A stretch of 56,480 nucleotides of DNA from Methanobacteriota archaeon (GTDB taxonomy: Archaea; Thermoplasmatota; Poseidoniia; Poseidoniales; Poseidoniaceae): assembly GCA_004195635.1 (NCBI GenBank), contig PSPT01000014.1:1-56480 (forward strand), in the 5' to 3' direction. The notes below the pieces were generated by a model. The model was not told the DNA's origin. It searched no databases and saw nothing but the letters and a program-made list of their open reading frames with translations. Of this stretch, positions 1-9,007 are shown piece by piece. Position 1 is the stretch's first letter. Every line of letters begins with the position of its first letter. The translations under genes were made by a program, and so were the position numbers.

Positions 1-30
1 CATTTTCTTCGCTACATTTCACCTATTTTA

Positions 31-75
31 TTGGCTCTCAGGAAGGGCAGGGTTCAAATCCCTCCAAGTTCCCCT
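31..75 (+). tRNA. Possible 3' part of a tRNA (T-arm-like sequence)
   Basis: The stretch carries a GGTTCAAATCC T-loop core with a four-pair stem (AGGG/CCCT) and a fifth position that is a C-C mismatch. The same T-loop core occurs in the complete tRNA-Ser near 26.8 kb. I cannot build the acceptor and anticodon stems: the 5' part would lie left of the window, or an intron interrupts the gene. No CCA is encoded. It could be a tRNA 3' exon or chance similarity. Confidence 0.25.
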
Positions 76-82
76 TAGACTC

Positions 83-1525
83 ATGGTGGCCAGCAGCGGA
101 CGTTCAACCGAAAACCCCCTCGGCTCGGGGAGAATTCTTGACGAATCCGTTGCTAATTCATTGCTACAAGATGCAGAAAAGTTGGGTGCATCATATGCAG
201 AAGTCCGTCTTGTTTCAAGCAATAATACTTCCATTACAGTTCGGGATGGAGAATTACGCCGAGCAATCCCCGGTCATGACCTTGGTGCGACATTGAGAGT
301 TCTTGCTGATGGCGCATGGGGTGTCTATTCAACCTCTGATGTTTCGAGTATTAGCGGTGCAGTAGAAGGTACAGTTCGGCTAGCCAAGCAGGTGGCAGGT
401 CGGCGCCCAAGTTCTGAAAATCCTATTGAGTTGGCTGAAATTCCTATTAAGAAAGGTATACTAAATTGGCACCCCAAGCAAGATATTCGTGATGTTTCTT
501 TGGAAGAAAAATTAGAGTTGCTATCCGATCTTGATAAATCCATCCGCACCGATGAAAGAATAGTTTCCACGATTACCGGATACTCTGACGAACATATTCA
601 CACCGAGTTAATGACAAATGAGGGGATGGACCGCATTTGGTCTCACCAGCGCACAGTTGCAAATGCAGTCATTACAGCGCGTGAAGATGACGAAGTCGCT
701 TCATACCGTACTCGCATTGGCGGCGGCGGTGGATTTGAATCGGTAGCCAATGCGGATTTAGAGGCATTAGGCCGCAAGTGCTCGGAATCCGTACTAAGAA
801 TACTCGGCGCGGAGCGAGCCCCATCGGGCCGCACCACCCTTATTTCCGACCCAGATCTTACTGGAGTGTATATTCATGAGGCATTAGGTCACCCATGTGA
901 AGCAGATTTAGTTGCAGCAGGAGATTCGTGTCTTGAAGGAAAATTGGGCGAAAAAATAGGTTCAGATATTGTTTCTGTTATCGACGACCCGACATTGAAA
1001 GACGGTTACGGCGCTTACCCGATTGATGATGAAGGAGTAGATGCGCGGACAAAAAATCTCATCGTCAATGGAGTCCTAACTGAGTACCTCAACCATCGAG
1101 AAACTGCGGCAAAATATGATTTAGAGCCTAATGCTGGTGCGCGGGCTCAAAGTGGGCTCTTTCACCCTTTGGTGCGGATGTCAAATACCGTCATACTGGG
1201 GGGTAATCATGCAGATTTAGATGATTTACTTGAGGATGTTCAAGATGGAGTATATGCTTGTGGTTCGCGTGGTGGTCAAGTTGATACAGGCAAGGGTTCA
1301 TTCCAATTTGCTGCACAAGAGGCATGGAAGATTGAAAATGGACAATTAACTACCCCGCTAAAAGATGTTAGTGTGTCTGGAATGACTCTTCAAATTCTCT
1401 CTAATGTAGATGGTCTTTGCCGCGAAGCAAATCTCGCGAGTCCAGGTTTTTGTGGTAAAGGACAAATGGTGCCAGTCGGTGATGGCGGACCGCATATGCG
1501 CATTCGCAATGCACTGGTTGGGTGA
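83..1525 (+). CDS. tldD: TldD-family metallopeptidase
   Basis: Protein of 480 residues, the usual TldD length. The zinc site motif HEALGH (HExxxH) lies at residues 265-270, followed by the family-typical PCEAD context. In bacteria TldD pairs with TldE to form a cytosolic heterodimeric protease that degrades short unfolded peptides, and it matures some modified peptides (microcin B17). Archaeal members are usually taken as peptidases of unknown substrate. The next gene is the expected partner TldE, starting four bases after this stop, so the two are almost surely one operon. The ATG at 83 is used; no better in-frame start was seen upstream. Confidence 0.93.
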   Translation: MVASSGRSTENPLGSGRILDESVANSLLQDAEKLGASYAEVRLVSSNNTSITVRDGELRRAIPGHDLGATLRVLADGAWGVYSTSDVSSISGAVEGTVRLAKQVAGRRPSSENPIELAEIPIKKGILNWHPKQDIRDVSLEEKLELLSDLDKSIRTDERIVSTITGYSDEHIHTELMTNEGMDRIWSHQRTVANAVITAREDDEVASYRTRIGGGGGFESVANADLEALGRKCSESVLRILGAERAPSGRTTLISDPDLTGVYIHEALGHPCEADLVAAGDSCLEGKLGEKIGSDIVSVIDDPTLKDGYGAYPIDDEGVDARTKNLIVNGVLTEYLNHRETAAKYDLEPNAGARAQSGLFHPLVRMSNTVILGGNHADLDDLLEDVQDGVYACGSRGGQVDTGKGSFQFAAQEAWKIENGQLTTPLKDVSVSGMTLQILSNVDGLCREANLASPGFCGKGQMVPVGDGGPHMRIRNALVG

Positions 1526-1529
1526 TTTC

Positions 1530-2939
1530 ATGGGAATAATGCCAATTGATGCAGTTGAACGATTACAAGAGGGTTGTGAAACTCTTGGGAAAATGGCTGC
1601 GAAACAATCAATCACACAATGGGAAATCGTGGCATCTCAAGCCTACGGGACTAGTGTTGACATAGAGAGAGGAAGAATAGCGTTAGCAGCCGGCGGAGGT
1701 GATGGCGGTTTTGGCATTAGAATTATTGAAGATGGGAGGTATGGCTTTGCCTATGTGGGTAGACCAGAAGAAGGGGGAGAAGCAATCTCTCTAGCCCTTA
1801 GCATCGCTCGAAAATCACCACAAATCAAGAGTTTCCATCTTCCTTCGGCATCCAAAGGGACTTCTGTAGATGGCTTATTTGATGTAAGGGTTGACCAATT
1901 GACGCCTGATGATTTACTCGATAATGCAGATGACCTAATTTCCATGGTTGCCGGAATATGCCCGAATGGAGTTGTTTCGGGTGGAGGTGTTGGTGCGTCA
2001 ATTTATGCTTCAGCACTACTAACCAGCGAGGGGATCGAATCTGCAGGAACCCAGTCATCTCATAGTATGGGGATTCAAGTTACGATTGATGAAGACGACC
2101 TACTGACAAGTGGTTGGGAGGGAAAAGGGGGGCATCATCTGATTACATCCTACGATGACTTTGTTGAAGAGACAGTTGAATGGGCTAGTGAAACTAGAAA
2201 ATTCACTGAAAATGTTGGTCCAACTAGCGAGAAAGAGGTGGTGATGACTACTGGAGCGATAAGTGGGCTATTTGGAACAATAATTCCACAGGCCACTCTT
2301 GGCGATAGGCAGGCGCGAGGCGAATCATTTTGGACTGGGAAAATAGATAGCATGGTGATGGAAGAACACCTTTCTCTTGTCGATGATAGATGTCTGGAAT
2401 ACGGAGCGAATAGTTCTTCGCGAGATGGCGAAGGGCTGCCCTCCCAGAAAAATGTATTAATTTCAAATGGAATTCTCAAAGGTGCCCTTTGGTCTACACG
2501 AGATGCCGCCGAACAAGTTTCACTTGGCAATATTGAATCTGCTCAAAGCACCGCTTCGGCAAATCGCGATGGGCATCAGGAGCCGCCTTATCCAGGGCGG
2601 TCAAACTTATTACTCACTTCAAGTAAGAACACACTTACTCGCGATGAAATGGTTGAATCTATTGCGGATGGCTATCTCATTGGTAGCGTAATGGGTGCAC
2701 ACACTGCAAATCCAACTTCGGGTGATTTCTCAGTAACGAGTAGCCAAATATTGCGAATTGTTGATGGCGAAATTATTGGGGCATTGAAGCAAGCCGGAAT
2801 AAGTGGAAATCTAAGCAATACTTTGACTTCTGGAGTCGCTCTAGGAAAACTTCCACTTTTACAAAACGGCTGGTCTGGAGGTAGCATATATGTTCCAGAT
2901 GTGCGCCTCAGTCAAGGCATTAGAGTTAATCCTGCTTAA
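1530..2939 (+). CDS. tldE: TldE/PmbA-family peptidase partner subunit
   Basis: Second half of the TldD/TldE pair, about 469 residues. It shares the overall family fold but lacks the HExxxH zinc motif, as expected for the non-catalytic TldE/PmbA subunit that completes the active chamber. I use the ATG at 1530, just after the tldD stop, with the G-rich end of tldD as ribosome site. A longer reading frame from 1410 would overlap tldD by over 110 bases and add residues with no family counterpart. Glycine-rich C-terminal segments such as SGVALGKLP and GGSIYVPD fit the family. Function in archaea is inferred from the pairing. Confidence 0.9.
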   Translation: MGIMPIDAVERLQEGCETLGKMAAKQSITQWEIVASQAYGTSVDIERGRIALAAGGGDGGFGIRIIEDGRYGFAYVGRPEEGGEAISLALSIARKSPQIKSFHLPSASKGTSVDGLFDVRVDQLTPDDLLDNADDLISMVAGICPNGVVSGGGVGASIYASALLTSEGIESAGTQSSHSMGIQVTIDEDDLLTSGWEGKGGHHLITSYDDFVEETVEWASETRKFTENVGPTSEKEVVMTTGAISGLFGTIIPQATLGDRQARGESFWTGKIDSMVMEEHLSLVDDRCLEYGANSSSRDGEGLPSQKNVLISNGILKGALWSTRDAAEQVSLGNIESAQSTASANRDGHQEPPYPGRSNLLLTSSKNTLTRDEMVESIADGYLIGSVMGAHTANPTSGDFSVTSSQILRIVDGEIIGALKQAGISGNLSNTLTSGVALGKLPLLQNGWSGGSIYVPDVRLSQGIRVNPA

Positions 2940-3025
2940 CTGATTCAATTTCACATTTCCTCTTTGCGTAAGGGCATTGTTCAATAACCGTCAATGCCGG
3001 CTCATTATCCTTGGAGGTTTAGCAA

Positions 3026-3133
3026 GTGTCCCGTCTACCGCACCCCACACGTCAGCCCGCCGCCATTCCCAAATTGGAATGGCTTAAACGAATTGTCATT
3101 CAAAATGACTCATCCGGAGGTGAGTTCTTATGA
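3026..3133 (+). CDS. Possible 35-residue leader protein upstream of RPA
   Basis: A GTG codon at 3026 follows a clear GGAGGT site seven to eight bases upstream and opens a 35-codon frame. It ends in TGA overlapping the RPA start as ATGA. The peptide is basic and proline-rich at the start (MSRLPHPTRQP) with a hydrophobic middle (LEWLKRIVI). The overlap suggests translational coupling with RPA. I recognise no homolog. It could be a real small protein, a regulatory leader, or a chance frame; conservation of the frame in related genomes would decide. Confidence 0.35.
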   Translation: MSRLPHPTRQPAAIPKLEWLKRIVIQNDSSGGEFL

Positions 3134-4839
3134 ATGAAGAAAATGATGCAATGGAAAAAGCAATCAAAGAAGTTATTTCTCAAATTCCAAGTGCAGATAC
3201 TGATGCAGTTCGCGCAGAATTTGAACGCTATAAAAATAATTTCTACGTTCCACCCGCAGATGCCATGCGTTCAGTATTGAGAAAATTCCAACCAAGTTCT
3301 GCACCTGCTGCTGGAGGTGGCGGAGGCTCAACATATACAACACCGGGTAATTCATTGCCAAACAAAAAAGTTGAGCGTTTAAGTGAATTAGGTGCCGAAG
3401 ATAAAAATATAGAAATTGAAGTAAAAATAACAACACATAATCGTCGCACTCAGACCATTCGCGGTCAAGAGAAGGACATTGCATTTGGCACCCTTGAGGA
3501 CAATCCTTGGGGAGAAGGTGAAAAGATTCGTTGGGATTTCAAAGATTGGGGGCCACATCAAAATTTAGTCCCCGGTGCAATCGTACGAATTGAAGGCGCA
3601 TCAGTCAATGAGTATCAAGGAAAGAGATCACTCAATATCAACCAATCAAGCCGTATTGTGATTTTAGAAGAAAGTACTCAATTAATCGTCGATCCAGATG
3701 ATCCAATTACAATTGAAGAAGCAAATCAAGCTGATGGAATGGTTAGTGTTGTTGGTCGTGTTATGAGTAGGCGTGATAATGTAATCACTAAGAAGGATGG
3801 AAGCGGAACTCTTGATGTTGTCAAGGGGCGTATTGCCGATGGTACCGGTTCTATAGGTTTTGTCAGTTGGGAACCATTCGTCCATGAAGTAGGCACATTG
3901 CTAAAGTTTTCACGCGCAAATATCCGCCGTTTCAGAGATACACCCGAGTTAAATCTTGGGCGTACAACGAATGTTGAGGTATTTCATGATGCAAATTTTG
4001 CCGATGCAGAAAGTCTTGCAGAAAGTAGCCACTTGACAATTAGCCAACTCAAAGATGGTTCAAGAGATATTACCATGGTGGTCCAACTTCAATCCTTGAT
4101 TGAACGTAAATTTGCCGGCTCAGATGGGGAAGAAAAAGTAGTCATGTCTGGAGAAATACTAGATCCGACTGGGCGTTGCAAGTGTTCTGCATGGTGCGAA
4201 ATGAAATATTCAGAGGATGAGTTACCAGTTACCCTCAGACTCAATAATGTTCGCGTGCGAATGTGGCAAGGAATCCCTGATGTCACTATTGACAATCTTG
4301 AACAAATAACCAAGTTGGATGAAACTCCTTGGGAAAGCATTGACCCTGAGAATCATGTAATTGATGTTGACCTTGATGAATTAGCAGCCGGTTCTTCAAG
4401 AATGGGGATTTCAACCGAAGGCACAGTTGTTTCAGTTCGTGACGACTGCGGAGTTATCTACCGTTGCCCTGAATGCCGTCGAGTTTTGCGCGATGATGCT
4501 TGTGCAATTCACGGTTCAGTTCAAGGAAACAAAGACATTAGGTTAAGGCTGGTAATTGATAATGGAAATGTCACTTCCTCCCTCATTATCAGTAGCCAAG
4601 CAACCCTTGAATGGCTTTCACAAGACCAAGCCACATTTGAAGAAAACCTTTCACTAGATGGTCAAGCACAATTTGTTCAGCAATTGCGTAATGACAATCT
4701 TGGCAGAAGGGTGAAAGTCGGTGGTCGCTGTATTAATGATAATCAAGGAATGATGATAATTGTTGACAAAATAAATACGGTTGATGTTGACGCTGAATTA
4801 GCGGCTACAGAGGCCAGAACAAAGTGGGGGGTGGCCTGA
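3130..4839 (+). CDS. rpa: Replication protein A, multi-OB-fold single-strand DNA-binding protein
   Basis: A 569-residue archaeal RPA. It coats single-stranded DNA in replication, repair and recombination. The N-terminal 60 residues resemble a helical region and are followed by a Gly/Ser linker (AAGGGGGS). Several successive OB-fold segments follow (around 95-190, 200-290 and 300-400, with GRVMSRRDN and GEILDPTGRCKCSAW strands). A zinc motif, CPEC (about 445) then CAIH, sits in the last OB domain as in eukaryotic RPA70. The start ATG follows a GGAGGTGAG ribosome site. The next gene, one base after the stop, is the RPA-associated protein, which supports the call. Confidence 0.88.
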   Translation: MNEENDAMEKAIKEVISQIPSADTDAVRAEFERYKNNFYVPPADAMRSVLRKFQPSSAPAAGGGGGSTYTTPGNSLPNKKVERLSELGAEDKNIEIEVKITTHNRRTQTIRGQEKDIAFGTLEDNPWGEGEKIRWDFKDWGPHQNLVPGAIVRIEGASVNEYQGKRSLNINQSSRIVILEESTQLIVDPDDPITIEEANQADGMVSVVGRVMSRRDNVITKKDGSGTLDVVKGRIADGTGSIGFVSWEPFVHEVGTLLKFSRANIRRFRDTPELNLGRTTNVEVFHDANFADAESLAESSHLTISQLKDGSRDITMVVQLQSLIERKFAGSDGEEKVVMSGEILDPTGRCKCSAWCEMKYSEDELPVTLRLNNVRVRMWQGIPDVTIDNLEQITKLDETPWESIDPENHVIDVDLDELAAGSSRMGISTEGTVVSVRDDCGVIYRCPECRRVLRDDACAIHGSVQGNKDIRLRLVIDNGNVTSSLIISSQATLEWLSQDQATFEENLSLDGQAQFVQQLRNDNLGRRVKVGGRCINDNQGMMIIVDKINTVDVDAELAATEARTKWGVA

Positions 4840-4840
4840 A

Positions 4841-5845
4841 ATGCAAAGTTCAAATAGACCAAGGGCTAAGCGCCAACCTGCAATTCGTATATTCTCCCAA
4901 GAGTTTAGTGAATCAACTCTGACTGACAAAGGCCCAGATGAATTCGACCCGGCATTTGTAATTACCAAACTTGGATGTATGGTAAACCGCGCACTAGTTG
5001 CAGGATTATTGGAGAGTCTAAATCCACGTGAAACTTCTGGAGGCAATACCATGTGGCAAGGGACACTTCGCGACCCATCGGGGTTACATTATTTCTCAGT
5101 AGGGGATTTCCAGGGCGAGGCACTTCTCGCTCATGCAGCCCAACTTTCCTCCGACCTTGAAAGCGGCGATCCAATCCAATTGATGATGGTTGCAAAAACT
5201 CGACTATTTCAATCGGATGATGGCTCAATTTACACCAGCCTAAAGCCCGAGGAGATGTGCGTAATAAATCCAAATACTTACGCAAATTGGTTGGTCGAAA
5301 CTTCTGAAGCAACAATGCAACGAATCAAGGACAGTGAAATGATTCGTGGACTTGAGGCTGATGATGATACATATGTAAGTGCAGGGATTACTCGTAGTAA
5401 AACCAAAGGCATGGTCTTGGCAAAAAATCACTATGGCGAGGTTGACTCCGAAGTTTACAAATTAACTGTAATGCGTTCACTTGATATTGCCGAAGGCAAA
5501 AACCTAATCACTCCAAACCCAATTAAACAACCATCAGTTCTTGATAATGAAAATAATGACTCTGGAGCAGACGAACAGACACAAACTTCCTCAGAGATGG
5601 GAGATGGTGGCGACTCGGATGCGAAAGGAGATGTTGCAACCGATAGCGATGTATTGCGAGCAACTATCCAAACAATAATCCGGACCGGCGATTCAGAAAG
5701 AGGAATAGATTTGGCGACAATCATTGGTAATTGTGAAGCCCGAGGTTTTTCCCAAAATGACACTGACATTTGTATTGATGAACTAGTTGAGGGTAACATC
5801 ATTGAGGAAGTTCAATTTGGTTGGTTCCGGATATCTCAAGGCTAA
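4841..5845 (+). CDS. RPA-associated protein (RPAP, COG3390-like)
   Basis: A 334-residue protein directly after RPA. The N-terminal region (about 35-150) carries the family-typical PAFVITKLGCMVNRALVAG stretch and an OB fold (LRDPSGLHYFSVG). An acidic low-complexity linker (about 230-265) leads to a C-terminal winged-helix-like domain (about 268-334: DLATIIGNCEARGFSQ, IDELVEGNIIEEVQFGWFRI). In haloarchaea and others this protein is co-transcribed with and binds a cognate RPA. The ribosome site GGGGGTGG lies in the end of rpa. The role as RPA partner is inferred from family and context. Confidence 0.82.
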   Translation: MQSSNRPRAKRQPAIRIFSQEFSESTLTDKGPDEFDPAFVITKLGCMVNRALVAGLLESLNPRETSGGNTMWQGTLRDPSGLHYFSVGDFQGEALLAHAAQLSSDLESGDPIQLMMVAKTRLFQSDDGSIYTSLKPEEMCVINPNTYANWLVETSEATMQRIKDSEMIRGLEADDDTYVSAGITRSKTKGMVLAKNHYGEVDSEVYKLTVMRSLDIAEGKNLITPNPIKQPSVLDNENNDSGADEQTQTSSEMGDGGDSDAKGDVATDSDVLRATIQTIIRTGDSERGIDLATIIGNCEARGFSQNDTDICIDELVEGNIIEEVQFGWFRISQG

Positions 5846-5964
5846 TGTAGACTTTTCTTCGGTTCTTCAAACACTATTTCATCTACCCTGCGCCACTTTG
5901 GTGTAAAGTGAGTTTCCTTTCTGTTAGTTAGGTAATTTTTTCCTATTCATCGGACTAAATAGCC

Positions 5965-5972
5965 AATATATT
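5965..5972 (+). promoter_or_regulatory. TATA-box-like element before the pilus cluster
   Basis: AATATATT lies 39-46 bases before the ATG at 6011 in a 165-base gap, preceded by purines that could serve as a BRE. The spacing would place a start site about 20 bases before the gene. Only a pattern match. Confidence 0.35.
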
Positions 5973-6010
5973 CAAGGGCGACACCGCTGGTCGGAGGTTA
6001 AGGCGATACT

Positions 6011-6364
6011 ATGCCAACACACGACTTTTTCATTAGGCCCGCATCTGGAACAAGCAGTTCTGACTGGATTAGACTTGAAAAATGTGATTTTTCAGTCTCC
6101 ATTTCCCGTAGGATTACTCGCACAGTTGTACATGGCGGGGAGGGTGATGATCTCATAGATGAGGGCGCTGAATCTGCTTTATACGCAATTAGTGGAGAAA
6201 TGGATTTGTCAATGTACAAAACTATTATTTCCATGTTTAGGGCTGGGCAACCATATATTCACGACCCATTTGAGGAAAGAGATGTGAAAGTTGTTTTCAG
6301 TAAGTTTGATTATGATGGAACAACTACAGAGTTTACTTTTGAATTCATGGAAGATATTGTTTAG
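6011..6364 (+). CDS. Hypothetical protein upstream of Tad-like pilus genes
   Basis: A soluble 117-residue protein with no signal peptide or membrane segment. It is rich in beta-prone and charged residues, with a C-terminal block (about 75-117) containing FRAGQPYIHDPF and an FTFEFMED end. I do not recognise the family. It ends 14 bases before the first pilus platform gene, which has its own GAGGTGG ribosome site, so it probably belongs to the same transcript. A GGAGG sequence lies about 12 bases before the ATG, a little far for an ideal ribosome site. A role in pilus assembly or regulation is only suggested by position. Confidence 0.65.
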   Translation: MPTHDFFIRPASGTSSSDWIRLEKCDFSVSISRRITRTVVHGGEGDDLIDEGAESALYAISGEMDLSMYKTIISMFRAGQPYIHDPFEERDVKVVFSKFDYDGTTTEFTFEFMEDIV

Positions 6365-6378
6365 GAAGAGGTGGTAAA

Positions 6379-6954
6379 ATGCGAGAACTGGATGAATCAC
6401 GTGAACTTCTTTACGTCATCCGTTCTTTGGAAATTCTCATGACTTCAGGAATTGGTTTGGAGGCGGCTTTACACACATTAGCGATGGGTGGCCATGGGAT
6501 TATCAGCGATGACTTTTCCTCGTTGATGAAAAATGTTCAGAAGGGCAGGCCACTTGAAAACGAATTACGCCGTTTGCAAAAGCAAGCAAAAAATGGTGGC
6601 TACAAGCGCATGCTGAACACGCTCCTCAACAATGTTATGTCAGATACCGATGTTATCTCCACCTTACAGACTCAAGGCTCTAGAGAAGAAGAAATCCGAA
6701 CTGAAAAAGTCAAAAAATACATTGAGGATTTGGCCGGCCTTCCCGAGAGCCTCCTCACCTTTGGAATGCTCGGGCCAATTATTCTTGCTTTGGTTGGCCT
6801 ATTCCCTCAATTGATGGGTGATATGTCTGCAATGCTTGGAATGAACATGGACCCAGTCATCATCAATATGGCAGTTGGTGGTGGATTATTTGTGACTTTT
6901 ATTGGAATGGCATTAGTGGGCATGAAGGCCCATTTTAAGGATCCGGGGTTGTGA
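6379..6954 (+). CDS. Type II secretion F-domain (TadB/TadC-like) pilus platform protein, first half
   Basis: A 191-residue inner-membrane platform protein with a single type II secretion F domain. The N-terminal cytosolic helices (ELLYVIRSLEILMTSGIGLEAAL, about 8-30) are the classic F-domain start. Two membrane segments lie near 128-145 and 160-182. In most archaea the platform (FlaJ or a TadC homolog) is one long protein with two F domains. Here the two halves appear as separate neighbouring genes, as in Tad systems. It probably forms the membrane channel base on which the ATPase acts. The ribosome site is GAGGTGG. Confidence 0.8.
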   Translation: MRELDESRELLYVIRSLEILMTSGIGLEAALHTLAMGGHGIISDDFSSLMKNVQKGRPLENELRRLQKQAKNGGYKRMLNTLLNNVMSDTDVISTLQTQGSREEEIRTEKVKKYIEDLAGLPESLLTFGMLGPIILALVGLFPQLMGDMSAMLGMNMDPVIINMAVGGGLFVTFIGMALVGMKAHFKDPGL

Positions 6955-6970
6955 TATTATTATCTCGGAA

Positions 6971-7702
6971 ATGTTTGGATTGTGGATTCTTGACCTATAT
7001 GGTTTGGCTTGGGCGAATTGGCTATTAATCATCGGATTAGCCGGAATTGGTGGTGCAGTGCCTCCAATTATCGAAAGGATTCGCCGCCGAAAAATTGAGA
7101 ATGCCCTGCCGTCACTCCTTGAAACTCTATCTGATAGCATTGGTGCAGGACAAGGTTTCCAACAAGCAGTTCAAGGTGCGGTTACAACTCGTGACGATTT
7201 GATTGCTAAATTATTTGCACAAGCTCTTGATGAAAGTCATGCTTCAACCTTCGAATCCGCTCTTAGCCGTTTTGCAGTGTTAACTCGTAGTGTTCAAGTT
7301 CAGCGTGTAATTCACTTATTAAACACCGCAATAGAGCAGGATGCAGACCTCAAGGATATCCTATTCCGCCTAAGTCTTGACTACGAAAGACTAAATGATT
7401 TGATGAATAAGCGTGAATCTGAAATGCTCGGGCGCTCAATACTGATCTTGATGTTTATTTGTGTAGGTTTGCCACTTCTTATCGCTTTCATTGTTGGTCT
7501 CTTTGCACCATGGAGCGGAGGATTCCAAGTGACTGCAATCAACAATATGTTTGCTCTTTTCTTCTGCGCCACCTCAATGCTCAGTGCTGCTGTCGGTGGC
7601 CGAATGCTTGGAAGGATGAAGGATGTACTTTGGACTCTGCCATTTTGGGGTTTCCTTGCCATTTATCTCTACATAGTACCCTATTACTTGATAGGAGGAT
7701 AA
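6971..7702 (+). CDS. Type II secretion F-domain (TadC-like) pilus platform protein, second half
   Basis: A 243-residue membrane protein with one F domain (about 45-180: ENALPSLLETLSDSIGAG and VIHLLNTAIEQDADL). It has a membrane segment at the N-terminus (about 12-38) and three or so at the C-terminus (about 160-240). It starts 16 bases after the preceding platform gene and ends four bases before the ATPase ATG. Together with its neighbour it should form a TadB/TadC-type heteromeric platform. I cannot tell which corresponds to TadB and which to TadC. Confidence 0.8.
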   Translation: MFGLWILDLYGLAWANWLLIIGLAGIGGAVPPIIERIRRRKIENALPSLLETLSDSIGAGQGFQQAVQGAVTTRDDLIAKLFAQALDESHASTFESALSRFAVLTRSVQVQRVIHLLNTAIEQDADLKDILFRLSLDYERLNDLMNKRESEMLGRSILILMFICVGLPLLIAFIVGLFAPWSGGFQVTAINNMFALFFCATSMLSAAVGGRMLGRMKDVLWTLPFWGFLAIYLYIVPYYLIGG

Positions 7703-7706
7703 GAAC

Positions 7707-8948
7707 ATGACTGAAGAAAAAATACTCGCACAATACGGAAATATCACCATCTATTCTGAACCCAACCATCCTTCACCAATCTACCATTATGAAGGAGACA
7801 TACCTTCGAATCCATATGGTAAACTTCAACCTCTGTTTGGCGACGATGATTTGGAAGAAGTGATGTACAATGGAGGGCAGCAGTGTGTTAAAGTTGCCCA
7901 TCGAAAATTTGGAATTTGCCGCACAAATATTTGGGTTGAGGATGAAGAAGGATTAGCGATCGCCAAAAACATTGCCTCATTTACCTCTGTTCCCCTCGGT
8001 GATGGGCCTGGCTTAGTGCCTATATTCGACGGTAGGCTCCCAGATGGTTCTCGTGTTAATGGTACCATCCCTCCTGTTACTCCTGATGGTCCAACTCTCA
8101 CAATTCGTAAGTTTAAAGAGGACCCTTTTACCATGATTGACCTAGTAAAATTCGGTACTGTTAATCTTAGACTTGCTGCGATGATGTGGGTCTGGATTGA
8201 TGGACTTGATGCACGTCCTGCTAACTTCGTTATTGCTGGAGGAACTGGTTCTGGTAAAACTACTACTCTCAACTGTCTTGGGATGTACATTCCTTGGGAT
8301 AAGCGCTTATTGACAGTGGAAGATACTGCGGAATTGCAAGTATATCACGACCATTGGCTGCGTATGGAAACACGACGTGAGCGCCCAGATGGGACTGCAG
8401 AAGTTGACATGAATGATTGTTTGAAATCAAGTCTACGTATGCGCCCTGACCGCATAATTGTCGGAGAAGTAAGAGGTCCTGAGTGTGCAACTTTGCTAAC
8501 CGCAATGAATACTGGGCACGATGGTTCATTCGGCAGCCTGCACGCAAATACCGGCGCTGAGACAATTACAAGAATGATCAATCCACCGATGAATGTACCA
8601 CCGATAATGCTTTCAGGATTGGATTTGATTATTATTCAAGCAAGGCTTCATGTTCAGGGTAAAACTGTTAGAAAAATCACCGAGGTTTCTGAAGTTGCGG
8701 GGATGGAAGGAGATAAGCCACGCCTAAACGCAATATGGAAATATGACGCGGCTGCTGATGAGATAAAGGAGACTGGGATTCCATCAAAACTTCGAGAGAA
8801 AATCTGTGATGCGGCGGGTGTTACTCCTGCTGAGTTTGAGAAACATGTGCAGCAAAGAATGGAAATAATAAGGAATATGCTAAAGAGAGAAATTTCGGAT
8901 ATTCAAACTGTAACTCAAATCATTCAAGGATTCTATTCAACTCGTTGA
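7707..8948 (+). CDS. Type II/IV secretion ATPase (TadA/CpaF/FlaI-like)
   Basis: A 413-residue hexameric secretion ATPase that powers pilin extraction and assembly at the cytosolic face. Walker A is GGTGSGKTTT (about 178-187), the Asp box is TVEDTAELQ, Walker B is RIIVGEVRG, and the His box is GSLHANT. All key residues look intact. The N-terminal part (about 50-150) is the usual target-binding domain. The C-terminal KITEVSEVAGMEGD segment is typical. An AGGAGG ribosome site precedes the start. It is shorter than many FlaI proteins (about 500 residues), closer to TadA/CpaF. Only one ATPase is visible, so extension and retraction may share it. Confidence 0.9.
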   Translation: MTEEKILAQYGNITIYSEPNHPSPIYHYEGDIPSNPYGKLQPLFGDDDLEEVMYNGGQQCVKVAHRKFGICRTNIWVEDEEGLAIAKNIASFTSVPLGDGPGLVPIFDGRLPDGSRVNGTIPPVTPDGPTLTIRKFKEDPFTMIDLVKFGTVNLRLAAMMWVWIDGLDARPANFVIAGGTGSGKTTTLNCLGMYIPWDKRLLTVEDTAELQVYHDHWLRMETRRERPDGTAEVDMNDCLKSSLRMRPDRIIVGEVRGPECATLLTAMNTGHDGSFGSLHANTGAETITRMINPPMNVPPIMLSGLDLIIIQARLHVQGKTVRKITEVSEVAGMEGDKPRLNAIWKYDAAADEIKETGIPSKLREKICDAAGVTPAEFEKHVQQRMEIIRNMLKREISDIQTVTQIIQGFYSTR

Positions 8949-9007
8949 AAAAGAATTTACAAACTCCACACATTAATCAGCTAAGGAAAAAGTAAGGAGG
9001 CAAAAAA

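Noticed and set aside
1410-1529. Longer N-terminus for TldE starting inside tldD
   Set aside because: It would overlap tldD by over 110 bases and add Cys-rich residues without a family counterpart; ATG 1530 fits the operon better.
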